Shown here in pieces: positions 20,220 through 30,899 of a DNA stretch of 64,000 bases (positions within the stretch are counted from its first letter, which is position 1; each line of letters starts with the position of its first letter). The notes under the pieces were generated by a model. The model was not told the DNA's origin. It saw only the letters and a list, made by a program, of their open reading frames with translations, and did not search any database. The position numbers and the translations under genes are program-made. The stretch is from assembly GCA_018340375.1 (NCBI GenBank), contig JAFFJZ010000010.1, positions 14,446,001 to 14,510,000 on the forward strand, written 5' to 3'. Origin of the DNA: Gonatopus flavifemur (Eukaryota; Arthropoda; Insecta; Hymenoptera; Dryinidae).

Positions 20220-21660
20220 TGTTGCTGGTTACATTCTGCGCTACATCTCTCCATTGAAGTATCTTATTCAATAAATACTCTAACAATGATATACCATTTC
20301 TATACTTTTTATGCATTGAAAATGCCTTGAAAAAGAAACCAAATCAATTCCAGAACGTTGGACTACTGAATAATCGAAACCACAATGCTTCTCACATTGA
20401 CTTTTTCCCGAAATTTTATCTACGATTTGAATCATTTTCTATAAATTCCATGAAAAGCATGATGCAACCGAGTCAATGATATTCAACGAACGAAAATCCT
20501 GAATCGGAATCATTGCTTTCCTCTCCCTCCAACGTTTCAATAGAAAAAAGCTTCCCCTACAAAATATATCCACAAGGAGGAAAAAAAATTGCATTCCCCG
20601 GAGAATTAAACACAACAGGGGAGATAGACGTTTGATAAAAATCGTAATGTAACATTTTCTTTGAAAACACAAGTTGAGATGCATTGGAGTAATAGTGACC
20701 TCCCTTGTAAAACATGAATCGCCCTTCGTCCAATGACAGTCAACTAGCACGAGAGCTCTTTTTTTCAATACTCTTCACTTCTACCCCTAAACGAATACAG
20801 CGGGGCCGGGTACCTGCCCTTGCGATGTGAATGTCCCCTGCCGAAAACGTCCTTCCAGACGAACGCGCGCGAAAAATGAAAATCGTCCGTTCATGATAAT
20901 ACCAGAGCATCAACCTTGATCCATACCATTCTCCACCTTCTCAAATCATAAACTTGGAACGCATGGGGTTACTTATTAGATTTTAATACGAAGAATTTAA
21001 TACGGACAATTACGTGTGATAAATCATACATCTCTAGACACAGAGTTTCTATGGTTTAAAGTATAAATCATTCGACGCGTGGTCAGTGCTATGCGTGCAT
21101 GTTCGAGATAGTCGAAGAAAATTAGTTTCGTATTGTCTTTTCATGGAGGAAACAATGGATTGGTGTTTTATTTGAAAAGAAAACGTTCCAATGAATATTA
21201 AAAAGAATAATTGTAGAATTTTCTCCCAGAAGGAATTACGGCAACTCTCCAAAAAAATATAAGTTTTGAGATATCGAAAAAATTTCTATTAGATGTGTGA
21301 AAGGAAATCGGATACAACAATTTTCAAGGTCTAAAATATATTTAAAGTAACATTTCTAAAGTTTATCTCAATAATATATTGTTATCATAATTCGTGCTCT
21401 TCAGGATATCTCATTCAACATATCTTTTAGGCATTGAAAACCGTTGCATTCGATTTCTTTCAGAAATCTAAGAGAAATCTTTCCGATGTCACGAGAATTT
21501 TGCTGTTTAGGATTTTCCAGGGATGGAAAACTTTTCATCATGATTTGGTGGAATTTTTTCTCATATTGTTAAGAATTCAATACACAAAAGACAGAATTGT
21601 TATTCAAATAAACTAAGGAAAAATTCTCTGCTTTTTTTTTTATAAAAAATAATTGACAAC
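20220..21660. other. Intergenic stretch with little repeat signal
   Basis: AT-rich sequence. A local GC-rich patch, about 20800-20880 (GGGGCCGGGTACC, ACGAACGCGCGCG), stands out from its surroundings but has no splice-framed coding pattern I can support. An open frame on the minus strand, 20439-20768, has no recognisable motif. Confidence 0.4.
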
Positions 21661-21665
21661 TAACT

Positions 21666-21929
21666 TAACAGTTCATATCTTGAAGATATCTCGAGATGAG
21701 TTTAAGATATCTTGTGCAGCATCAAAAGATATCTTTCAGATGTCTTGAACAGTTCTTACTTCTAAAAGATATCTAAAAGGTATAATTTAGAAGATCTAGA
21801 CCTTGTTTTCCGAGAAGATATGTTTTAGATGTCTTTCAGATATTTTTGAGAAGTAAGAATTTTTTGGTGTTGGGTGAGACATCTTGAATTCATCTTGAGA
21901 TATCTTCAGGACATGGATTGTTATGTGGG
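21666..21929. repeat. Family E foldback 5
   Basis: The right end GGACATGGATTGTTATGTGGG matches the 15794-16029 terminus; the left end AACAGTTCATATCTTGAAGA is its degraded partner. The arms are dense in AAGATATC words. Confidence 0.65.
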
Positions 21930-22184
21930 AATGATTAAGATGATTTGAAGATGATTCAAATCCCCATAACCTTGAGATAAAAACCATCATTAAGGTAAAC
22001 GAAACTTTCTCATAATTTTAACGATGTATGAACTTGTACTATCCAAGTTTCTTCTTCACCACTTCCTGCAATTTTTAAAATTGATCCTTCAATCTTTCAT
22101 TACCCAGAAATTTGTGATCCCATAATTTTGAGTTCAAAAGTCCTTGCTGTATTCCTTACAGTATCTGAAATGAGTAGATATCGT

Positions 22185-22860
22185 ATTTTGATTTGGAATA
22201 TCTACACCAATAAGACACGAAGGTCTTGAAGATGTCTACAAGATAATATCTTTGGGAAGACATCTTTTAGATAAATTGAAAAGATATCTTTCAGATATCT
22301 AAATTGAGTCAAAAAAGAGATATCTTCAAGATATACCGTAATGATATCTATTAGACATCTTCAAGAAATGTCAGAAACATCTCTTCAAGGTATCTTGAAA
22401 CACACATTTCAGATGTCACATCAGCTTAATTTAAGAAACATCTGGGAAGAGTTTCTGAATGATATCTGTTACACATCTCAACAACTGTCTAAATAAGGAG
22501 GGCAAAAGTCAGGCCATGTTCCTCTTCTAGAACTTATCAGTGACCCTTTTGTGCTGTCTGGGATATCTTAATGATCGCAAAAAGACAACCTGAAGACATC
22601 CAAAATATCTTAAAAGAATCGAAAGCATATCTTGGAACCACCTAAAAAATGTCTTTCACTCATTGAAAACATATCTTTGTCAGCCTGTTAAAAACATATG
22701 TTTGCAAGATCTTTTTGAGATATCTAAAACTCGTTGAAATTTGTTGCATAATACATCTTTTAGATGTCGAAAAGATACCTTCACGATAGTTTTCCAAGAC
22801 ATCTTCCATGATTTTGAGATATCTTTTAGATACTCATAGATATCTTTTTGTTTGTGGGTT
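22185..22860. repeat. Family E cluster 6
   Basis: About 675 bp of GATATCTTTTAGA-type words in both orientations. It is probably two or more elements: a family A right end TTTGTGCTGTCTGGGAT sits at about 22548-22564, inside the cluster. Confidence 0.55.
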
Positions 22861-23278
22861 CCTTAGGAAAATTGCAATAGCCATGAAATTTTAGTTGAAA
22901 TTCCATCAATTTCATACAAAACAAGAACAAGTTAGGTTATCTTTCAGAAAGCTTCCTCGGAGGATTTTTTGCCACAGAAATCGATCAATTATTTTCCAAC
23001 TGTTCATTTTGCTAATTTTCTACGAAAACAATTAGAGTAGTTTGCAGATAGATTCGAGTTTTCGTCTTCAGGGTTATTGTCAGGAGTTACAAAAATCGGC
23101 CTTCTGACGTGAGGTTGACTCACGTTCTCTCCACGACAGTACCATAACGATGAAGCCTTACATGATTTGTTTTTCAAAATATGAAATCCAATCCAGTTCC
23201 ATTTCTGAACATTTGTTTTCAGCATGAGAAAATTATTTATTCATATCCCTCACGCTTTTTTGTTTCGTATCTTGCGCT

Positions 23279-23374
23279 CTTTTAGTCTCATGCTCTTTTT
23301 GTTTCATGTACTTTTTGTCTTGCGCTCTTTTTGTCTTGCTTCCTTTGTGTTTCGCATTCTTTTGTCTTCAATCA
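23279..23374 (+). repeat. 16-bp minisatellite, six units
   Basis: Units starting CTTTT/CTTTG at 23279, 23295, 23311, 23327, 23343 and 23359 are spaced exactly 16 bp apart. The consensus is close to CTTTTTGTCTTGTGCT. A related word occurs at 23255. The open frames across it are pyrimidine-biased artefacts. Confidence 0.8.
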
Positions 23375-23604
23375 ATTCTTTCGAGCTTGTATGTTCTGTA
23401 CTCTTCTTATCTGGAATCAACCGAGCATTCATCGTTCACAGAAACAATCGATTTCCAATATAATTTCAAAGATTTTTTGTTTTGTGATATCACTGTGACG
23501 TTGCTGTAACTGAATGCTTGGAATCACTTAGGAATCTTGGGTTCTACCAGGAAAACATGTGGATCTGTAAACCGATTTCAGGAAATTTATCGGCATTCTT
23601 TGAA

Positions 23605-23860
23605 CCCATAATGAACATTTTGTCTTGCGATATCTTTTAGATAAGTTCAAGATGTCTCACGCAACACTTTTAGATAAACATTCAAATGTCTAGAATTCTT
23701 CTGTATTCTGACGGATATCTGAGAAGTCTTTTGAGACATTTTCGGAGATATCTTCAAAGACATCTCTTAAAGGTCTTTCAGATATCTTTTGGTCTATAGA
23801 AGAGGTGTAATCATCTTAATCTTATCTGAAAGATATCGTAAGACACGAAATGTTTCTTGG
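23605..23860. repeat. Family E foldback 7
   Basis: Left CCCATAATGAACATTTTGTC then TTGCGATATCTTTTAGATAA; right CTTATCTGAAAGATATCGTA, then AGACACGAAATGTTTCTTGG. The arms pair and resemble 15794-16029. Confidence 0.7.
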
Positions 23861-24370
23861 ACTGTCTTATACTGGAAAATTTTACGTATTCTTTTAGTAT
23901 TTTCAAAAATTTATATACATTTTATTATAATAATTGAATTCAAAATATTGGCATGAATTCTTAACGAGTTCGAGCTCATGTTTGGACTTATCCCATCCAC
24001 CGTACACAGCAAACGTGATATGTTTAATATGATAGAACATTAAATCAACCAATTAGCACATTGGCCTAGTGATATCGGTTCTTAAGAGAATCGATTCCTT
24101 TTTTGTACAAGGTATATCAAATTTTTGTCGATATTTTATACAAATCTATCAAACCTCAACACTTTCTTTATAAAAAATAATCGATTCTGTTTGAGAACCG
24201 GCATCTTTGGCATTTTCCAATTTTCTGATTGGTGGAAAAATTGATCCGGAGCGAGCTTCTGAGAGGATCGAAAGCACCCAGTATCACGAGCCGACGATTT
24301 AATACTCTTGCTACATTTCTACTACGTGAAAATATTCGTGAAGATAGGCAGGCGAGAAGTATCTGTCTTC

Positions 24371-25610
24371 TAGAGATGTGCGAATCACGTTTTTAGACCC
24401 TCGAATCGAATCGAATCGAATCTTTAACAATTTCATCGAATTCGAATCGAGTCGAATTGTGAAAAATTACATCGAATCGAATTGAGGATTTCGAATCGAA
24501 TCACAACATAAAATCAATACTGAATATAATAATCATTTGAATGGAATTTAAACATTGCATACGAATTGTACTCGTGTAGATGCACCATTCAGAGGCTCCT
24601 TAAGCCTTCTTAGCCCATTGAATTCGTCTTAATTTTTCATATTTTAAACATAAAAAGTGAAGTCCTCATATTCGCTATTTTATATTCGTGAGGAATTCAT
24701 ATTTATTAGCTTGATTTGTTAATTCACAATCATCGATCAAAATGAGATGAAAAATCTCTGATAAACTTTGCAAAAACTTCGCCCCAATTCCATCATATTT
24801 TTCATCGAAATTTTAGAGTTGATCAGACTTTTTCGGATTTGTTCAAAAAGAAGTCCGAGTTTTTTTTCTAGAAATTATAGAGAAATTTTCAAGCATTTCT
24901 TCTTATTGAATTTGCAACCCAGATAGCACAAGAGTTCTGAAAGAGGTCATAAAGAATATGAAGTATTCTTATAGCACTCTTTTGGAATTATTGTGCTATC
25001 TGGGAAATTTTGCACAAATGTTGGAAGCACCCACTGTCGGGTTATTATAACCTAACTTCGGGTTGATGTACCTATTTTTTTTCAGTGCCTATAGCGCTCG
25101 AGTGCTTTGATATTCGGTCACTGATTCGTTGTAATAAATGATTCAAATTTCAGTAACATTGAATTTTTGTTAAAATGACGTTTCTTTGACCAATGTGTTC
25201 TACTTGAATATAACTGCGATAATACTTCTTGATACACCATGGAAGTTCAAATGAAGTTCAAAACAATTCATAAAGAATTTCCAAATTTCATCAAGAATTC
25301 TTTTGAATAGTTGTGTAGTATGAGTCGCACAGCCAGTAACATTCAACAATCTTTCGATGATGAATATCCAATAGAATTATTTTGCGAACAATATGTTGTA
25401 CACATTCTCAAATCAGGTACACTGAAGAAAAATGTCTCTGACTCGAATGAAGTTTTTTTTTCAGTGTAACATTGATTCGGAATCGAATCATTGCGATTCG
25501 AACATTTCGAATAATTCGATTTTAGATTTTTTTGATTCGATAACGAATCGAATCGAATCTACAAAAATTCGTTCGATTCGATTCGATTTCGAACTATTCG
25601 CACATCTCTA
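24371..25610. mobile_element. hAT-like non-autonomous element 1 with perfect 8-bp target duplication
   Basis: Starts TAGAGATGTGCGAA and ends TTCGCACATCTCTA. It is flanked by CTGTCTTC on both sides (24363-24370 and 25611-25618), the 8-bp duplication characteristic of hAT transposases. Subterminal arms are rich in TCGAATCGAATCGAA and their complements (24400-24505, 25450-25600). No transposase frame is visible in 1240 bp. A family A foldback is nested inside at 24909-25012. Confidence 0.85.
24909..25012. repeat. Family A foldback nested in hAT element 1
   Basis: Left ACCCAGATAGCACAAGAGTT; right TTATTGTGCTATCTGGGA. The short arms pair through TTCTGAAAGAG/CTCTTTTGGAA and AAGAATA/TATTCTT. Because it lies inside a transposon with intact target duplication, it inserted after the hAT element. 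Confidence 0.8.
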
Positions 25611-26092
25611 CTGTCTTCGCTCTATGTATTCCACCTCCAAGACTACACAAATCTGCAGGAACGTTCATTGAATGTTTCTGGATGTTTGCAAACGTTCAGT
25701 AAACGTCCCCGAAGGTTCGCGTTCTCTCAGGGACATGACAAATGATAAATAAAAATGATTGAAATGATGATTCAAAAAATCAATGATTTTTAACTGTTCA
25801 GGTGTTGAGTTTTCATGAAAAATGTTTTTAAAATTATATAACCCTATCAGATCGCATTCGAATTCCCCCATAGTTCCTTTATTTGAGATTTGTCTGACAA
25901 AGAAATCATCAAAGTAAGATATTTCCTAGTTGGAGTGATTTGACTTATCATTGTCACCATCATTATCATCATCATCGTTGTAATCAGATCGTCATCCCTT
26001 TTCTATCCTTGAATCGTCATGGTTTTGGAGGATTACACGTCGATTACAAGACTCAATTTTTAATTTTGTTCATCTTTCCCTCCCCATCTTAA

Positions 26093-26155
26093 CCCTTCGT
26101 GGGTTGCTTTATGGTTTTACAATCAGTCACCCGTGCTGTGACACGGGATCGAGGG
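26093..26155. repeat. 63-bp inverted-ended segment between TTAA sites
   Basis: CCCT and AGGG termini sit directly between two TTAA sites (26089-26092, 26156-26159). Inner CCCGTG and CACGGG words pair. It resembles a minimal piggyBac-style footprint but is very short and could be chance. Confidence 0.35.
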
Positions 26156-26703
26156 TTAAGCCAAGATAGAGGGTCGTCTAGTTTAGAAAAGCGGATTATA
26201 TTTTTCTCTGTCCTTCTTTTTTCTTTGTTTCATTTTGTACCGTCGTTGACATTGAATTCTTTCTAAAGATACTGTTTGATATATGATTTTTACTTCAAAC
26301 GGTTCCATACACTTTGTATACTTTGTAACTCTGTCACGGTGAACGGAACGCACAAACATGGAAGCGAATATTTTGTATTTTGATTATAAGTCTTCTCATC
26401 CCTTGTTTATTATCATTTTGCACGTCACTGTTTACCCATTCAATATCCACAGGCGTGTCACGATTTGAGTGTGTGTTTAGAAATCAACTTCAGAATTTGA
26501 AGTAATCTGTACATCATTCTTCATTTTTTATATTACACTTTCGAACGTGTGGATTCGAATTTTGGTCTGAAGCAAAGTTGAATATCAATATGGAAATTCA
26601 GAGAAATTTTTCTTATCGAGGATTTTACTGAACTTGTCATTAAAAATAGCAAGTGTACGACCTAGGTGAGTGAAAGCTGACCAGGAACCCACCGAACACA
26701 ACT

Positions 26704-27182
26704 ACTCTCTAAATCTGGAAGAGTGAAAAATCGCACGTTTAACTCCACTGAGTGTCAGAAGTGAGCCTGTCCGCTTCGAGTGGAATTTTCACTCGTTTCG
26801 AGTGAACCTTGACTCTTTTAGAATGAAAAATTGACTCTAGAATTTGAGTGGCTGTTAGTTTCTGACCTCAAACCATAGAAAATCACTCTAAAAGAGTGGA
26901 AATTTCACTCGAAAATTCGACTGGCTCACTTCTGGCTGGCTAAAGAGTGAAATCTCACTCCAAAGATTTTAGAGAGCAGAGAAAACAAATTCGCTGTGAC
27001 AGCAGAATCTGATTTGGCTGAATATCTTTTGCTGGAGTAGCGAATTGTTCACTATGACAGCAATCTATTTACTATCAAAGCAATCTTGTTAGCTATCACA
27101 GCAATTTTTCAGCTATGTGGCAAAAAATGTTGACTTCTCCAGCAAAGTCTGTTTGCCATCCTACACAAAGAGAAGAGAATGG
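26704..27182. repeat. Composite repeat, copy A (duplicate of 36671-37154)
   Basis: Aligns over its whole length to 36671-37154 at high identity. It contains a foldback with CTCTCTAAA ends (26706-26976) whose arms carry GAGTGAAA/TTTCACTC words. Next comes the left half of a GCTGTGACAGC foldback, then the start of a further element (TACACAAAGAGAAGAGAATG). Identity stops after AATGGT, where the nested DNA differs between the two copies. Confidence 0.85.
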
Positions 27183-27186
27183 TATC

Positions 27187-27560
27187 ATAACCATAATGTA
27201 ATTTCAAAATCACATGCAATGTAACCTGCTTGTTACATGCAATGGACAGGTAACTTATAATTTCACACTCATGAAAAGTAATCGCAATGTCACTCTACCG
27301 TAACATTCTTCGTGTTGGTTACATGGTGGTTACACGCAATTGTTATGACCTCTTTATTTTGGAAAATATGCATCGTAGACACTTTTTGACCTCAGATTTG
27401 AGGTCGCGCGCATATACATTTCAACCTCAAAACTGGCGTTAAATAAATTTACCCGATTCAATAGTGTAACTTATAACAGATGGATGAAACCACGATGTTG
27501 CTGAAACAGAACATGTTATACTGTTGTTACATTGTAGCAACTTTTGATGAGTGAGAAATT
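27187..27560. repeat. GTAACATTACA-type repeat H, copy 1 (partial)
   Basis: Aligns to 27716-28110 (copy 2), about 530 bp downstream in the same orientation. Shared landmarks: CATGCAATGTAACCTGC, CACTCATGAAAAGTAATCG, TTTTGGAAAATATGCATCGT, CTTATAACAGATGGATGAA. It lacks the terminal inverted repeat that copy 2 retains. Confidence 0.75.
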
Positions 27561-27686
27561 ACAAGAATAGGTTGAAAAATGTATTTCGAATAGAGAATAC
27601 TAATTAGTTTTGAACACCTATTTGAAATGCGAATTGTGGAATAGTTCATCAACTTTATTTAAATACAAAATATAAAATAGATAATT

Positions 27687-28195
27687 CCCACCCAACACAG
27701 TTTGTCACCATATCATAATTATAATGTAACTTGAAAATTACATGCAATCTAACCTGCTCGTTACATGCAATGGACTAGAAACGTATAATTTCACACTCAT
27801 GAAAAGTAATCGCACCGTCACTATAAGGTAACATTTTTTGTGTTGGTTACACGGTGATCACACTCAATTATTATGACCTCTTCATTTTGGAAAATATGCA
27901 TCGTAGACGCTTTTTGAACTTAGATTTGAGGTCGTGCGCATATATATTTATACATATGTATTTTCAACCTCAAAACTGGAGTTAAACAATCGGGTGTAAC
28001 TTATAACAGATGGATGAAGCCACAATGCTGCTAAAATGAAAAATGGTGGGAATATTGTGGTTACATTGTAGCAACTTTTGATGAGTGTGAAATTACACGC
28101 TATCCGTCCATTGCCAGTAACAAACAGGTGATATATTGCTTGTGATTTTGAGTTACATTGTAGTTATGTTGTAGTAACAAACTGTGTTGGGTGGG
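27687..28195. mobile_element. Repeat H, copy 2, with CCCACCCAACACAGTTTGT inverted ends
   Basis: The left end CCCACCCAACACAGTTTGT and the right end ACAAACTGTGTTGGGTGGG are perfect 19-bp inverted repeats; 509 bp in all. Subterminal TGTAACTTG/CAAGTTACA-like and GCAATGGAC/GTCCATTGC words also pair. No target duplication is evident and no coding frame. Confidence 0.75.
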
Positions 28196-28299
28196 CTAAA
28201 ATAGGTTGTCAAACATCAAATAGGCTCGAAAAAAATCTTAGTCTAGTCCAAAGTTTGGTGAATCTGTCAAGCTTGGATTTTCATGATTTATTAATCTAC

Positions 28300-28590
28300 A
28301 TACATCTAATGAGAATTTGCTAGATCTGAAAAATGGAAAATGTAGATCGATTTAGATTTGAATAGATCTAGTTAGATCTACGTAGATCTAAATGAACAAA
28401 AATTTCACGTCAATTCATTGCAATTCGCGAGCATTAACTGCCTGTATCCTTCACTTTTAGATCGTTTCTAAGAATTGAGTATTTTTGAAAAAAAAACAAT
28501 TAGATCTCCATAGATCTAGTCGTTTTGCATTTTTCAATTTTTTAGATCTACCTAGACCTAATCCATTAGATCTAAACTAATTTTTTCCTT
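28300..28590. repeat. AGATCTA-rich inverted cluster
   Basis: Many TAGATCTA and AGATCTAC words in both orientations on each side of a unique middle (28400-28460). It resembles the clusters at 10215-10410 and 11945-12010. Confidence 0.5.
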
Positions 28591-29033
28591 GGGATGTTCA
28601 TTCAGATTCTAAAACATAATGGAGCAAACGCCTCAAGTTCTCGCCTATTGCAGTCACAAAATTTGTTTCTTTGAATTTGTGACAATTGAAAAGAACTTCC
28701 TCTTTCTCTGAGAAATTCTCTGTGACTTATCAACCGGTTGTCCCTTTATACGTATGGAATTTATTTCCGAAGTCACTTCGGCTGACGTGCCAACGACCAT
28801 TGTTCCGTGCATGGCGTTACCGCTGTAGAGAAAGGCAACTGTGATGTCAAGGCATCGAACCCTCATACATGACGAACCATCATGGTTGGAAGTTTGCGCA
28901 TTAACTGTTCAGCTATTATATAAGTACAATTGGATTGTTGGAACTTTCCCTCACATTTAGCATTCTCAAAAAAAAATCAATCAAGCAACGCAATTTCTAA
29001 ACGGTCACTTTTCATGTTTATGGTGCTTCTATT

Positions 29034-29507
29034 CAAGCGTGTATTGCCTATAATGACAATGGGCCCCAGGCTGGGTCCATCCTCTTTGACCCAGTATTGG
29101 GGAATGACGATGTGGCTCATGTTGGCTCAATCTCGGCCATGTTGTGCTTTCCCAGACAATTATGGTTGGTAGAAAATGGAAATAATGAATCTTAGTGTGG
29201 GCACATTTGAACTTGGCCCCAATTTGGACCAGCGTTAGGCCAAGTTTGGGGTGAATTTATATCTGGAATAGAATTCAAAGCCATTCTCCAATTTCAAAAA
29301 AAAAAGGAAGGGGCAGTATTGATTTCCTAGTCTGAGTTCATGCTGGGTCCATGGTGTTACCAATCCTCGGGCAAAGCAATACAGTCAAGCTGGGAACGAT
29401 GTTATCATCTCAGGGTCGGCCTCATTTTCTACTCAGCTTGGCCCCATGTTGGGCAGCATGGGCACCCACCCTGGGCTTAGATTGGGCCCGCCGTTAATAC
29501 ACACTTG
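29034..29507 (-). repeat. CCCAAGYGTGTATT-ended repeat, copy 1
   Basis: GGCCCA-rich element; its inverted, longer copy is at 38811-40144. Ends are AAGCGTGTATTGCC at 29034 and GTTAATACACACTTGGG at 29491-29507. It provides the empty site for two insertions found in copy 2 (near 29086 and near 29268). Confidence 0.75.
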
Positions 29508-29514
29508 GGTGGCA

Positions 29515-30231
29515 TCAATTGATACGCTGAGAGCAAAAGTGGCACCCAAATTGTTGTCAAGCAAAAACAGGACAGAGAATTTTGAGAGCAAGAATGGAAC
29601 GTCAAAAGCTCCGAGCAAAAGCGATACACCTATAATTCCGAACAAAAGAGCAACCATAGAAATCTCCGGGCAAAAATGAAACACCCCTGTTGAAAAGATC
29701 TCATAAATTCTAATGAATTCTAGTTATTTCTAGGACAGAAACCGCATGAAATCTAGTACACACACTTGATTTTATACGGTTTTCATGAGATTTTGCAATT
29801 GGTTCTAATTGAATCTTATGAAGTTCTCATATAATTCTTGTATTCTTACATGGAATCATATAAAACTCATAAGTTCTATGACAGAAACCGCATATAGACT
29901 CGTAAAAACTTGTTAAAATTCATATAAACTAATAGAATTTATATATGAGAATTTATGGGACTTTTTCAACAACAGGGGCTCGAAGAGCTCGAGCAAAAAC
30001 GAATCAACGCACAACCCAATTCTGTATTTATGCGCTGGTTCGTTTTTGCTCGAGCTCTTCGAGTGTTTCAGTTTTACCCGGAGATTCCTGTGGTTGCTCT
30101 TTTGTTCGGAATTATAGGTGTATCGCTTTTGCTCGGCACTTTTGACGTTCCATTCTTGCTCTCAAAAGTTTCTGTCCTGTTTTTGCTTGACAACAATTTG
30201 GGTGCCACTTTTGCTCTTAGCGTATGAATTG
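29515..30231. repeat. Foldback J with 27-28 bp periodic arms
   Basis: Left arm from TCAATTGATACGCTGAGAGC; right arm ends GCTCTTAGCGTATGAATTGA. The word GAGCAAAAG (or a one- or two-base variant) starts at 29531, 29559, 29586, 29613, 29640, 29668 and 29991. Its complement occurs at 30043, 30071, 30099, 30126, 30153, 30180 and 30208. Intervals are 27 or 28 bp in mirrored order once the 295-bp insertion in the left arm (29684-29978) is removed. The loop is 30004-30038. Between the words the sequence is mostly unit-specific. Drosophila Foldback/Galileo elements also have arms made of short tandem repeats; homology is not claimed. Confidence 0.85.
29684..29978. mobile_element. CCCCTGTTGAAAA-ended element inserted in one arm of foldback J
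   Basis: Ends CCCCTGTTGAAAA and TTTTTCAACAACAGGGG; the interior has CATAAATTCTAAT/ATAGAATTTATATATGAG-type pairing and two AGGACAGAAACCGCAT-like words. The other arm of J shows the unoccupied sequence GAAACACTCGAAG, so the insertion lies between GAAACA and CTCGAAG with no target duplication, or at most one base. Ends resemble family D (CCCTGGTTAAAAG). Confidence 0.75.
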
Positions 30232-30659
30232 AGATGACGATATTTCGCTTCAATTTTTTTTCGTATAATAATTATACACTAAACGAAGTGTTGCAGTACC
30301 TGAATCACAAAGTTGAATCATCACAACTGAAATGATGGTTATTGTAACAAAAAGTTTTAGTTAAAGTTATTACACTTTTCTGAGACAAATGCAGTTTTTA
30401 TCAGATGTCGTAATTCGACTGAGCCTCTCGCCATTATTTGAAAATTCAGAACAAAGGGGCTGCAAAATATTACAGACACATTCTCTGAATTTTCAGAAAG
30501 AATTTTGATTCCTCGTTACGAAGTAATGAATGACAGAATGAATCGATGAATGAATAAACATCATTATAGTTGTCATAAGTTACTCTAAATAAATGGTTGA
30601 CGAATCGAGAAACGCAGTGGTGTCTCGACGCCAAGTACATAAAAAAAATTGATGCGGAT

Positions 30660-30889
30660 ATACGGAGAAAAAAATCTAGGAACTAGCGCATGAGCAACGA
30701 TCACATATCAATCGCAAGAAGACATTCTTGAAATAAAAGGATGGAACTATCCCATGCGGTAATGCGATAAGTGCATTTTTTTCATGTTCTTATTCCAAGG
30801 AGTTCCACGGAATAAACCGGTGAAACTTCTTGCGATTGATATGTCATCGGTGCTCATGCGTTAGTTCCTAGATTTTTTTCTCCGTGTAT
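30660..30889. repeat. Family B foldback 2 (ACGGAGAAAAAAATC ends)
   Basis: Left ATACGGAGAAAAAAATCTAG then GAACTAGCGCATGAGCA and ATATCAATCGCAAGAAG; all return as complements in the right arm ending TTTTTTTCTCCGTGTATC. Arms of about 65 bp are nearly perfect; the middle pairs weakly. Confidence 0.85.
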
Positions 30890-30899
30890 CATTGCTGCA

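Noticed and set aside
20439..20880. Possible exon or promoter in a GC-richer patch
   Set aside because: No splice-consistent frame, TATA box or recognisable product could be supported.
17407..23860. Regularly recurring short words suggestive of a CRISPR-like array
   Set aside because: The context is eukaryotic. Words are degenerate, occur in both orientations and have no constant repeat-spacer pattern; they are foldback arms.
28850..28870. GGGTTCGATGCC on the minus strand, a possible pol III B box
   Set aside because: No A box or tRNA-like stems at proper spacing.
29531..29676. 27-28 bp periodic words read as a CRISPR array
   Set aside because: The constant word is only 9 bp, the array is mirrored in the other arm and lies in an insect transposon-like foldback.
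29433..30227. Similar hydrophobic open frames on opposite strands
   Set aside because: They are the two arms of foldback J read on both strands, not genes.
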